Program-made: the position numbers and the translations under genes | In this document: piece by piece, positions 54,644-64,000 of the stretch | Numbering within the stretch: the first letter of the stretch is position 1 | How the letters are laid out: each line of letters starts with the position of its first letter | Source of the DNA: Mastigamoeba balamuthi | Taxonomy: Eukaryota > Evosea > Mastigamoebida > Mastigamoebidae | Assembly (NCBI GenBank): GCA_902651635.1 | Contig: CACRSC010000005.1 | Span: 518,847-582,846 of the forward strand | Reading direction: 5' to 3' | Length of the DNA stretch: 64,000 bases | Notes under the pieces: generated by a model | Seen by the model: only the letters and a program-made list of their open reading frames with translations | Told to the model about the DNA's origin: nothing | Databases searched by the model: none

Positions 54644-55594
54644 GTGACAGTCCTGTGCGACCCGCAGTGGGTGCGCGAGCACCGCCTGGGCTGCGAGGAC
54701 ATCAAGGCTGCCTGCGACGCTGCCGCTGTGCGCCTCGAGGGAGCGGAGCACGGCCCCGGTGAGCGCCACTGTCTTCCCAGCCCCGTTAAATCAAGGCGGT
54801 GGTTTTTTTGAGCGAGTGGCTTGTTTTTTGCCGACCCAGAACACAGAAAAATAACACACACACCCCCCCCTTTGCGCGGCGCACCTGGCAGACCTGGGGC
54901 CCTGCGCCAGGTGCTGCGCCAGGCTCCCCAGGAAGCTCATCACCATCGGGGGCCCCGCAATTGAGGAGACGCGAGAGACGGACGGCGGGCGCCGCCTCGT
55001 CTACGCGTTCCACAGATGCAAGTCGTAAGCGCCGTTCTTCCCGCGAAGACCTCGGCGCTGCCCCTTCTGACTCACAGCCCCCCGTCTCCACGCGCTCCCG
55101 GGACGCTGTGCGGGTCGGGCGCTGCGCGCAGCAACTGCAACACGTCGCGGCTGCACGCGGGGGGGCGCGTGGTGCTCGTGGTGGCTGTGCGGGGGCCCCG
55201 GGGGACAATTGGGGAGGCCGTCTCTGAGCCCATCGCCCTCGTCTCGCGCTCCTCCTACGTCCACAGGCCCAGCGCCATCGCCGCCGCGCCCCGCATCACA
55301 TGGGCAGACCCCGTCGACGACCCGCCGGGCGCCCCGGACGCCGCAGACGCCGCCGGGAGGCCCCGGGCTGACAGTGGAGGGCGTCAGGGAGGGCAGCAGA
55401 CGCAGCAGAAAGCAACAGAGCAGAGGCCCAGCGACAGCGCTGCCCCTGAGGCCAGCGGGGGCGCTGCGCACGCGGACGACGGGGAGAGGGAGGGGCTGCT
55501 GGAGCAGCTGGCGGTGCTGGTGAGGCTGCAGGGCGAGCAGCTGGAGAGAGTGCGGCGTCTGGAGCGTCTGGTCCACGCTGACCAGCGCCGCTGA
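54644..55594 (+). CDS. Three-copy family, member 3 (N-terminus unresolved)
   Basis: Exons 54644-54758 (115 bases), 54892-55024 (133) and 55132-55594 join in phases 1 and 2, stop TGA: 236 residues visible. It has VTVLCDPQWVREHRLGCEDI, DLGPCARCC, FHRCKS, NCNTSRLHAGGRVVLVVAVR, IALVSRSSYVHRPS, ITWADP, an acidic/Ala-rich linker and a terminal helix (LLEQLAVLVRLQGEQLERVR). A short frame that may be the first exon runs into exon b from ATG 54465, but it is not supported by the sisters. Confidence 0.7.
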
Positions 55595-56616
55595 GCCCCG
55601 CCCCCACAGCAGCGACTCCCCGCGATACCTGTTAGGGACAGCTGTGCTCCGGCGCTGCTGATGTCCGGGGTAGAGACTCGCCGAGTGCGCAGTGGCTGCA
55701 TGGGGGAATGCAAGACAAAATACTCAAACCGCAAATTTTTTTCGGTCGTCTTCCAGCAGTTTCTTTCGTCCGCCCCCAGAAGTGTGTCGCGGGGCGACGC
55801 CGCCCGGCGGCAGGGCAAGGCCAGGACCTCGAGAGGTGGTCGGGTGCACGAACGCGCATTTTTCTTCTTTCGAAGGCGAAACGCGAGGACTCGCCGATCC
55901 GCCGAAATGTGAAATTCGCCTTCGGCAAAAAAGAGCCGCCGGATCAAGCATCGCCACCGCCCCTTCCGACGTGAGGGAGATGCGCCCGGTCTCGTGCTGG
56001 AGTGAACGTTCCGCTGGCGCCAAGGGGCCCACCAGCTCTGTGGGGGAATTGCCAGCGGTGTCCCCTGTGTTCCGTCCATCAATTGATCATTCAGATGTGT
56101 GGGGTCTGCAGCCTCAGGGCCTTCTGGTCTTCAGTCAGAGCCCCCCGCGTGGTGCAGGTAACCCTTGCTCTCCGCCCAGAGTCAAGGGGGCTCAGGTCGA
56201 ACAAGAGTGAGGGCTTCTGCGCCGAATAGGTCCGACGCGCATTCGGGGCGGGGCATGTGGGTCAGATCGGCACTGTGGGGCGCCCAACAGATCATGGCCG
56301 ACCAGCGCAAGGCTCCACAAGGCAGCGATATCGAAGCCCTTGTGGCGTGTGGTCTCGGGTGCCACACTGGAGTCGCAGTGGCAACACACCGGAGCCTCTG
56401 CAGGGCCCGTACCTTGTGTGTCCTCAGCGGCCACTCGTGCCCCCAGGACACACACGACCCACGGGCAAGCCGGGACTATACGGATGGGCCAGGGCTCAGC
56501 GAGCCGCGGCATGGCGCGAGTGTTCCATCGATCGGTCCCTCGAGTGAGATGGTCGATGTGAGCTCTGGTGTGCGCGCGTGCTGTTCCCCTCTGCATCCCA
56601 CCCCGTGGCGAGTGCC
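55595..56616. other. Intergenic interval
   Basis: GC-rich frames overlap on both strands without motifs. Nothing is supported. Confidence 0.4.
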
Positions 56617-58679
56617 TCACAGAGCCGCTGCGAGAGCCACGAGGGCCAGGGGGCCCAGCGCAGCCGCAGCGCGGCCCCCTGCTCCCGCCACCGACGCGGG
56701 CGCCAGCGGGCCGCGCGCAGACGGCGACGACGACGACGACGACGGCGCCCGCTCGAACCCCGGCAGCCCCTCGGGGTCCCCGCCCATGAGCAGGCTCGCG
56801 TCCGCGTCCTCCAGCACCAGCCCGCTGCTCTCTAGCGCGCGCTGCATGCAGCGGTCGCCGCGCGCCCACGTGGCGGCGACGGCGACGCGCGGCGTCCGGG
56901 CGCCGGGCAGCGGGCGGCCCGCGGGGACCACAGCGACGCGCACAGCCGCCCTGCTCGCGCTGGCCGTCGCGTTGGCCAGCGCCACCTCGCCCAGGTCGAG
57001 GCACAGCGCGGCCACCCGCCCCGCGGCCGCGCGCGCCACGTCATCGGCGACGGGCGGCCCGCGGAGCTCAAAGACCGCGTAGAGCGCGTCCAGCACGCAG
57101 CGCCCCAGCACCCCGCGCGAGCCGCCGGCGCACCTGCAGGCCAGCGGGTCGCAGTAGGCCGACGCGTCGCACTGCTCGCCCGGCGTGACGTGGCCGTCGC
57201 CGCAGCGCGCGTCGGCGGGGACCCACGACCAGCGGACGGGCGGGAGGCCCTCGGCGGCGGCCGTGCGGTTGACGCAGGCGCCCGAGACGCCCGCCAGCAG
57301 CTCCGCGGGCGAGCTGGCGTTGGGCGCGGGCGACGGGAGCGCCGCGACGCGCAGCCAGAAGCGCGGGAGCGGCGAGCGCTGGGCCACCGCCACGCCGCTG
57401 ACGTTGCAGGCGGCGCCCGCGAGGACGGCGGGCATGCAGGCGCCGGCGATGGCCGCGGCGGCCCTCTGGACCGCGGGGTACCTCAGGGGCTCCTCCGTCT
57501 GCACCTCGAACACCGCGATGCCCGCCTGCGGAGCCCCCAGAGCGCCCCGGCGTCAGCCGCGTTGGGGGAGCGGGGGCAGCGATGTGACAGCGCAGGCAAA
57601 AGTGACGCCGCAGTGACGTCGCAGCGACGTGTCAGGAAACCCCTGCGTTTGTGGCGTGCCTGGGCGAGGCAGCCCCCGCTGCGCGTCTCGTAGTACCCGG
57701 AGGCGCACGTGCACAGGGCGGTGCAGTGGGCGCTGGCCGAGCGCTCGCAGAGCTCGCCGGGCGAGAGGACGCCGTCGCCGCAGACGCTGCAGTTGGGCGC
57801 TGCCACGTCACGCGGGGACCCCGGGCGCCGCACGCAGCGCGCGCCGCAGTAGACGCAGGCCCCGCCGGCCGCCGACGAGCGCACGCACTCGGCGGGCCCC
57901 GAGTCGCCGCAGGAGCCCAGCGCGAAGGCCCAGCGCGACGTGGCGCCGGCGCCGTCCTCGGGGTCCGCGCACGCCACGGTGACGGTGACGTTGCGGTCCG
58001 CGGGGCCGCGGTCGAAGCGCGCCGAGAGGTCGGCGCTGAACTCGAGGCGCCAGCGGGTCGAGGGGCCGTGGGTGATGTTGAAGACAGAGGGCTGGGCACT
58101 GCCCCGCGTGCCGTCGCTGAAGCCCAGCGTGACAGTGCACTGGGGCACCGCTGTCCGCGAGTAGTGGCCATACAGCTGTGCCGGCCGGGCAATTCGCGGG
58201 CTGTCAGGGGTGAGCGCATCGCAGCCGGCAGTGCGGCACTGTGCAGCTGCTGTTGTGTCGGTGGTTGTGTTGAGGCGGTTTTTGCGTTGGTGTTGTGTGT
58301 TGTGTTTGATGCGCTTGTGTGCGGTTGTTGTGTTGGTTGTTGCGTTGTTGCGTGGGTGTTGTGTTTTGCTGCTGCGTTGTGCAGGTTGTGGTGGTGTTGT
58401 GTATTCGTTACGCTGTGTGCGGTTGTTGTGCGTATGTTCTGCCGCGTTGCTGTGTTGGTTGTTGTGTTGCTGGGCTGTGTTGTGTTTGCGTCGGATCTGG
58501 GTACGGCGCACAGAGAAAGAGCCAGAGATGTTGGTGCTGGCGTAGGCAGGGCGGACGACGTAGCCAGGCACAGAGGCCCAGCCCTCGGACCAATGCTCGT
58601 CGGCGATACTCGTTACCGACGCTCGGGAGGCGGCCGCGAGGGCTGCGAGACACAGGGCAAGGCAGCGCGGGCAGGCCAT
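56617..58679 (-). CDS. Secreted Cys-rich, GPI-anchored surface protein
   Basis: On the minus strand exons 58679-58512, 58238-57660 and 57525-56617 are all phase 0: 551 residues. Signal peptide ACPRCLALCLAALAAASRA; a beta-rich region (LYGHYSRTAVPQCTVTLGF, NITHGPSTRWRLEF); then two copies of the CGDGxxxxGExC motif (CGDGVLSPGELCE and CGDGHVTPGEQCD) with neighbouring Cys pairs, as in secreted Cys-rich repeat proteins; a Ser/Ala stretch; and a hydrophobic end (LGPLALVALAAAL) that fits a GPI signal. It is likely a cell-surface receptor or adhesion protein; the ligand is unknown. Intron 1 (58239-58511) is full of GTT repeats; intron 2 (57526-57659) is GC-AG. Confidence 0.75.
57526..57659 (-). other. 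GC-AG intron in the Cys-rich GPI-protein gene
   Basis: 134 bases, donor GCACGCCA after CCAG, branch GCTGAC, acceptor CTCCGCAG; phase 0 closes (CLAQ to AGIAVFEV). Confidence 0.75.
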
Positions 58680-59246
58680 GTGCGGGGTCGGCTGTGGTGA
58701 CTGGGACTGAGCGGATCTGCTTTGGGTTCGAGTTCGGGTCAGAGAGATTATTTATCTCGTCTGGCCCCACCTACGACCCGTCCGCCAGTTTCATTTCTCG
58801 ACTCGCATGGCACCTCGGCAAAGCAGAGCAGAACAAGCGCATCAGCCCCTACGGATAGCCCGCTGGTATGGGGCTGTGTTTCTCTCCAGACCGTGCGGAG
58901 GCCATGCTGGGCGTAGCAGGAAAGACAGCGGTGGCACCTCTGCGGCCTGCCACAGCGCTGCTCGTGCGGCTGGCTGTGTCCGCTGGCATACACTCAAGAG
59001 CGCGACGCCAGCCCCGGCAGACTGCAGCCTGCCACGACCGCGTTCGGCACAGAGCGCTCCTTCCCCCCCGTCACGCCGCCGGCGCGGCAGCCAGGAGTGC
59101 ACTGCCACTGCCCTCTGGTCCTCTCAGCACTGGCGGTACTAACTGGAACGCACAGAGGGCCAAGAGGGACGCCAGTCTGAGCGCTCGGGACACGGCACCG
59201 TCGCTGGGGTGCCTCTGGGAGCCAAGTGCGGGAAATGCGGTTTGTA
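58680..59246. other. Intergenic interval
   Basis: No gene supported; frames are short and without motifs. Confidence 0.45.
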
Positions 59247-60103
59247 TTAGTCCGAGGCCTCGCGGGTGCCGCCGGGGACCTTGCGGCGCTGCGAGGCAGT
59301 GGACCTGCGGAGCCTGCCCTCGATGGCCCTCTGGATGCCGGCCTTGCCCGACCTCTTCTTGATCTCGTCGTAGCGCTTCTTGAGGCCCTCGACCCTCTGC
59401 TCCTTCCGCTTGACCCACACGGGCGCCAGGCCCTTCTCCACCCTCTGCGCGTTCATCTCGCGCACCTCCTTCTTCTTCTGCTGCTCCACCCTCTGCAATT
59501 CCCCCAAAAATCCCCCCCAATCGCGCGTTTTGAGTCAACTGAGTGACGCAAACGCAAAAATACCCCCCGGAACCCCCGCACCCGCTTGCGCTCGTGGCTC
59601 TCGACGTCGCGGGCGGCCTGGAGGGCCCTGCTGGCGGTCTCGAGGGCCTCCTCGTCGCCCCTCTTCTTTGCGCTGCGCGCTGCGCGCCTGATGGCGTCCT
59701 GGTCGGCGCTGCGGACGCCGTCGAGGAAGGCGTAGGCCTGGCGGAAGCCCCCCTCCCGCAGCCGCCCGCTCAGCTCGTCGAACCGCGGGTCCCGCACTGG
59801 CCGCCCCCGCTCCGCGTGCACCACCTGCCGCAGCCGCCCCACAGGCCGGTTCGACGGCAGCTCCTCGGGGCCCCCGCGCGCGCGCTTCTGGGGGCGGCGA
59901 GCTGAAGACGACGACGGAGCGGAACCGTCGGCGGAACCGTCGGAATCGTCGCCAGAGGCGGAAGAGTCGGCGGCGGAGGCCGAGGCGGCGGGGCGGCGGC
60001 GGGTGTCGGCGGCGCGCTTGGCCTCCTCCTTGCGCTGGAGGGCGAGGAGCTTCTCGAAGGGCACAGAGGCGAGCGCCGCGCGCAGGTCGTCGCTCTGAGA
60101 CAT
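59247..60103 (-). CDS. RRP36: RRP36 ribosome biogenesis protein
   Basis: On the minus strand exons 60103-59582 and 59492-59247 (donor GTGCGG, acceptor TTGCAG, phase 0) give 255 residues. The order is that of RRP36: an N-terminal helix (FEKLLALQRKEEAKRA), an acidic Ser/Asp region, then RDPRFDELSGRLREGGF and AYAFLD (the family hallmark), a basic helical arm (EVREMNAQRVEKGLAPVWVK) and KSGKAGIQRAIE-like SGKAGIQRAIEGRLRR. RRP36 works in the nucleolus in early cleavages of the 18S precursor within the small-subunit processome. ATG 60103 is at MSQSDDL; an upstream in-frame Met exists but adds unlike sequence. Confidence 0.88.
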
Positions 60104-60763
60104 GGGAGACGCTGGCTGTTGCGGTGAATGAATCTGCAGATATGCTGATATCTCTCGGGGGCTGACGCAATCGCAGGGAGAATATCCCAAATCATCCTTC
60201 ATAATTCTCAAAGTGTGCGTGCGGAAGTAAGTAAGGTAGTATGTTTAGTTCTCCTGCGTTCTGCTGACACATTTCCAGGCTGAAGTCCCAGAATTGCTTC
60301 AGCTATGCAAGAGCCCGTTGGCATTCAGCAGCCATCACATGTCTGGTGACCCGTGTGCGGGTGTAGGGTTGTCCAAGAGTCCATAGGCCACCGATGTGAC
60401 AGCCTACATTTCTCACAGTGTTTTGAGAAGGTTCAGCTCTGATTTCAGAAGGTTCCTCAGTCCCTGACCATTCTGTTGGCACAATGCAAGAGGCTAAAGT
60501 CGCATCAGAAAGGAACCGAGGGTCTGTTTATGACATTCTGGCACGGGCCATCACTGTCTCGCGACCCGTGTGCGTGTGTTAGGGTCGTCCCAAGAGTCCA
60601 TTGCCGCCAGCAGAGAAATAAAGAGGCCACCGATGTGATAGGGATGTCGTTCGTTGTTTTGGGGCTTCCACGCCCCCGTGAGTCTGACAGGGGTGAATGG
60701 CGTGTGCCTTGGCGTCGAGGAAGCGCTGTGTGCCGAAGTATAGCCCTAAATTTGCGGATAATT
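60104..60763. repeat. Intergenic interval with a diverged direct duplication
   Basis: GACCCGTGTGCGxGTGT..AGGGT with CCAAGAGTCCA occurs at about 60348-60400 and 60560-60602, with GGCCACCGATGTGA at 60386 and 60626. The units are about 215 bases apart and diverged. No gene. Confidence 0.5.
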
Positions 60764-62402
60764 TCAGCGAACGAAGCGCGTCAGGCGGGCAATGGCAGTA
60801 GACGCGATCATCGCCCCGGGGTCGAGCTCCAGCGCCGACCTGAGCACGGGGAGAGCGAGATATTGCCGCGTGAGATATCCTGAAATGAGGCGTTGGCGTG
60901 TGTGTTGCTGCTGCTGCAGCGTTGGGTGGGGCGCACTTGAAGTCGTTGATGGCCAGCTGGTACTTCTCGAGACCCTCGTACGCCATGCCGCGGCGCAGCA
61001 GGGCCTTGAGGCTCTTGGGGTCGAGCTCCAGAGCGCTGTTGCAGTCCTCCAGCATCTTCGACCAGTTTTGCTGCAGGCAATTCCCAGTTCCACCGACACG
61101 TCAGCGAATTGACTTTGAACTTGTGGTGGCTCTGCGCAGAGAGGGCTTACGTATTGCGACCACGAGGCAGCGCGGTTGCTGAACAGCGTCGCGCGCTCGG
61201 CGTTGTCGGTGGTCTGCTCGAGTGCCCTGTTGTTGTGTGGCGGCAGAGCGTCGGTCAGCGTGTGGGGGGCGAGTGGATTCGTCTGAATCTGCAGGCGATG
61301 TGACTTAACTTGGTGTAGCACGCGATGGCGTCCTCGTAGCGCCCAAACTTGAAGTGGTCGTTCCCCTCAGCCTTGGCGAGGGCGGCGCCAGTCAGCGGCC
61401 TCTGCGATGCCCCCCGAGCAGCCACAAAGTCAGACCGTGATTTCGAATTCCCCAATTCCCGAATTAGAATTTGAATTCGAGTGATGTGGCAGACGAGCGG
61501 GACGTACGCCGTCGGGGCCAGTGAACTTGCGCAGCTTCTCCATCTCAGACTCGACCTGCTGGAGCTTCGTGCGCAGGTCCGAGTTCTGCTCCGCCGACGC
61601 CGCCCACACGACACGGCACGACACGTCAGCAACCGGAGATACGAATATCTCCCCCTCGAGGAGGGGTTGGGGAGGATGGCGGGGGCAGACGACGCACGCC
61701 GCCGTCGACGTTGAGGCCGTCGCGGAGGGTGCGCAGGGCGTCCTCGGTGCGGTTGAGCTCGAGCAGGGCGACGGCCTTGCGGTAGTAGCCCTTGCCCCAC
61801 GAGCGGTTCAGCTTCGTGCACATCTCGGCGTCCTCGAGCGCGTTGGCCCACCTCTTCAGGCCGCTGCCACGCAAAGCACAGCGTCAGCCCGCGTGTTCCC
61901 GACGACAACTACCAAAGAAGCGCCAAAAGACGGCGTGTGTGTGTTGTGGGGTTTTGCCTGCGCTCCCGAGAAAAGTCGCATCACTTGCAACAACGGGAGA
62001 CACGCAGAGACGGAAGGCGGTGCCACTGCTGCTGCCCGTGCTGGGCATTGCGGGGGAGGCTTGTGTCCGCCCCGCTGCTGCGCCTGCAGTAGTCCGTGGG
62101 CCCCCGACAGACCAGAGACGTCGCACGTCACCTCAACTCAAAAGTCAAATCACTCGCCCCCTGAGCCACCACCAACAGCACAGCACCACAGCAGAGACCT
62201 CCGAAGGGGCCAGTACAGCACAGGAGGGAGTGGGATTGGGTGCGCACGCGTAGGCGGCCGAGCGGTTGCTGTAGTAGACGTGGTTCTTCGAGTCCTGCTT
62301 GATGGCCTCGCTGTACTGCTTGATGGCCTCCTCGAAGCGCCCGGCAGAGAACGCCTGGTTGCCACGCTCCTTGAACTGCTCGGCGACCTTCTTGTTGCTC
62401 AT
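60764..62402 (-). CDS. Two-block TPR co-chaperone (STI1/Hop-like)
   Basis: Seven exons on the minus strand (62402-62248, 61863-61698, 61588-61508, 61401-61310, 61226-61151, 61070-60937, 60839-60764) close in all phases: 259 residues. Residues 3-105 form a first TPR block ([49 protein letters not shown]), a short coiled linker follows ([15 protein letters not shown]), and a second block runs from about 140-250 ([54 protein letters not shown]). The N-K...N...K...R clamp positions that bind Hsp70/Hsp90 EEVD tails look present in both. It resembles STI1 but lacks the DP domains, so it may be a smaller co-chaperone such as a TTC or SGT type. Confidence 0.85.
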
Positions 62403-63293
62403 GGTTGTGTGCTGCTGGTGCGGGAGGTGCAAAATGTGACGGCAGGGGGGGCACAAGAGAAAGGGTCTCTCGACTGCTGATACTGTGTGAAAGATCTCTG
62501 GCACTGTGCCAGATTTAGGTTTCCGCAGGGTTCCACAGGAGTTTTCATCGGGATTTCGCTCGGATCTAACCGAAATCCCTTCCGCGAGGGCGCGACACCT
62601 GCGCCGCATCACGCAGCGCATAGCGACGACTCTACTTCACCTCTGGGCCCCCACACCCGCACACGCGCGCGGCAAGCGATTTGTGCATCTCCGTGCAACT
62701 GCACCCCCACAGATCGCAGATCACGATCCGATTCAATTGCAAAAAGTCATTTTGCTTGTGAGCATACGGAATTCCTCATCAGCGGAATTCCCTGCGGCGA
62801 TGAGGAGTTGCTGTCATAACCGAAGTGGCAAGATCCCCCGCGTCCACACAGAGCAAGCGGCCCGTGTCGCGCGGCCACCAGAGCCCGCCTGTGCTTCCAA
62901 GGAAGTTGTCCACCCCGATCGAATCCGGCCAATTGAATTGCGGGGGCACATCCGCTTCCATACCTGCCGCCGGTTGTGCAGGGCGGTTGTGCAGCCCCCC
63001 CTGCATCACCCCCACAGAGCCGTAACCTCCTTGCATATCCAGCGCTTTTCCGCATCGAGCAGCATGTCATACCTCTGATGATGCAAACAAGATAGAAATA
63101 TCCGTTCTGCGCTGCCTCCGCTTCCCCTCGCTCCTCCTCTCTCTCCTCTCTCTGCCTTTAGGCGGGCGAAAAGACCTCGTCCTGCCTCCCGCGCCTCTCT
63201 GTTGTATTTTCCTCGCGCTGCCCCGTCCCCCCGCCTCCACCTCCACGCCCCCTCGAGGCCACAGACGCACACACGACGACGACGCGGGCACCG
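62403..63293. other. Divergent promoter interval
   Basis: Between the TPR gene (minus) and TRF4 (plus). A minus frame at 62779-63036 is open but isolated; no gene is supported. Confidence 0.45.
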
Positions 63294-64000
63294 ATGGCAC
63301 AGAGCGGCGCAGAGGCGATACTGATAACGTCGGGCAGCAGCAGCGGGGGGTCGGGCGACGACAGCGACCGCTCGCCGTCGCCGCCGGGGCCCACGCAGCG
63401 GCCGAGGCTCGCGCGCAGCGGGGGCCCCGCGTGCAGGCACCCCGACGGCGGCCCGCGCTGCGCGGGCGTCGGGGGCCGCGCGCAGTCGGCGCCGCTGCCG
63501 CACGGCGCCCGCACGCCGCGGATGCAGGCGCTCCAGGGCCCGCTCGCCGGCGCCCCCGAGAGGCCCCTGTGGCTCGCCGGGGTCGACGGGCCGCTCACGT
63601 GCGTCCACAGCGCCCGCGCTGCGCTCCTCGTCCCCCCCGCCGCCAGCGAAATGCAAATTCAATTCATATAAATTTAATATTCATGTCCGGGCGTTTCCTC
63701 ATTGATCGATTGCTGCAGGCTGCACGAGGAGATCGAGCATTTCGTCAGCTACCTCAGTACGCCCGGGGGCTGCCCCCTGCTCGGAGGACCCTCCCTCCCC
63801 CCCGGCCCCGGGGCGCTGCGTGCGGGTGGCAGCGGCCGCGCGGCCCTGTTGTGTTTTCCTGCTGTATTTCCACGCCACTTCCGACCTGCCGGCAACGCAA
63901 CGCCCTCTTAACGTCTGCATTTCCCTCGCGAAATTGGCTCCGCCCCCCGCGCCCCGCAGCCCCGACGCCCGAGGAGATCGAGATGCGCCGCGACGTGCTG
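63294..64000 (+). CDS. TRF4/PAPD-type non-canonical poly(A) polymerase, 5' part
   Basis: Exons 63294-63598, 63719-63756 and 63960 onward join in phases 2 and 1. The Ser/Gly/Pro/Arg-rich N-terminus is unconserved, but the end of exon 1 and exons 2-3 read LTLHEEIEHFVSYL then TPTPEEIEMRRDVL, the segment that opens the catalytic core of TRF4/5 and PAPD5/7 (LHEEI.DFY.Y..PTPEE..MR..V). These nuclear enzymes add short A-tails to aberrant RNAs for exosome decay (TRAMP). Donors are GTGCGT and GTACGC. The gene runs off the window before the catalytic GS and DxD motifs. Confidence 0.85.

Noticed and set aside
62779-63036. Isolated 85-codon minus-strand frame
   Set aside because: Looks almost protein-like (Gly/Pro/Trp) but has no neighbouring exon, no motif, and lies in a divergent promoter interval.

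Overview
The window is nuclear DNA of a microbial eukaryote. Its host genes are very GC-rich at third codon positions, carry many short spliceosomal introns, and encode proteins seen in free-living protists: a three-domain doublecortin protein, an SPX/VTC4 polyphosphate polymerase, a GPI-anchored fibro-slime protein, nibrin, PRCC, RRP36, a two-block TPR co-chaperone and a TRF4-type poly(A) polymerase. Fibro-slime, doublecortin and VTC proteins together suggest an amoebozoan or similar protist, but the sequence does not prove it.

There are two compartments. (A) An AT-richer, repeat-laden block covers 1-28.4 kb and recurs at 31.2-34.9, 36.1-38.5, 45.1-46.7 and 49.6-50.9 kb. It holds unrecognised multi-exon genes, tandem hairpin repeats, an inverted pair of element cores (9.3-10.0 and 21.2-21.8 kb), an unusual transposase gene (22.7-25.0 kb), a complete-looking Tc1/mariner copy (25442-26689), a 524-bp Tc1-derived miniature (33720-34243), piggyBac-like and Harbinger-like remnants, and a Crinkler/RHS-type P-loop relic. 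(B) GC-rich host islands carry doublecortin (29.2-31.2 kb), PRCC (34.95-36.1), a secreted beta-trefoil-like protein, VTC4, fibro-slime (38.5-45.1), nibrin (47.5-49.6), a three-member gene family of unknown function (51.3-55.6), a second GPI-anchored protein, RRP36, the TPR protein and TRF4 (56.6-64.0).

Most host genes could be spliced on paper with every intron phase closing. This exposes the main finding: six introns in five unrelated genes begin GC instead of GT, and all six donors read GCACG(C/T). The other donors in the same genes are mostly GTGCG or GTACG. Introns in the AT-rich block use more ordinary donors (GTAAGT, GTATG, GTGTG), and several contain a palindrome of the type TTTTATCACxxGTGATAAAA just before the branch site ACTAAC.

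The second main finding is the three-copy family at 51.3-55.6 kb. Its exons have matching lengths and phases in all three copies (one exon is 12 bases shorter in the middle copy), with conserved Cys motifs and a C-terminal leucine-rich helix, and I cannot assign it to a known family. Functionally the islands are ordinary housekeeping (DNA repair, ribosome biogenesis, RNA surveillance, chaperoning, polyphosphate storage, cytoskeleton) with a local concentration of secreted or surface proteins. No tRNA, rRNA, CRISPR array, reverse transcriptase, retroviral-type integrase or capsid gene was recognised.
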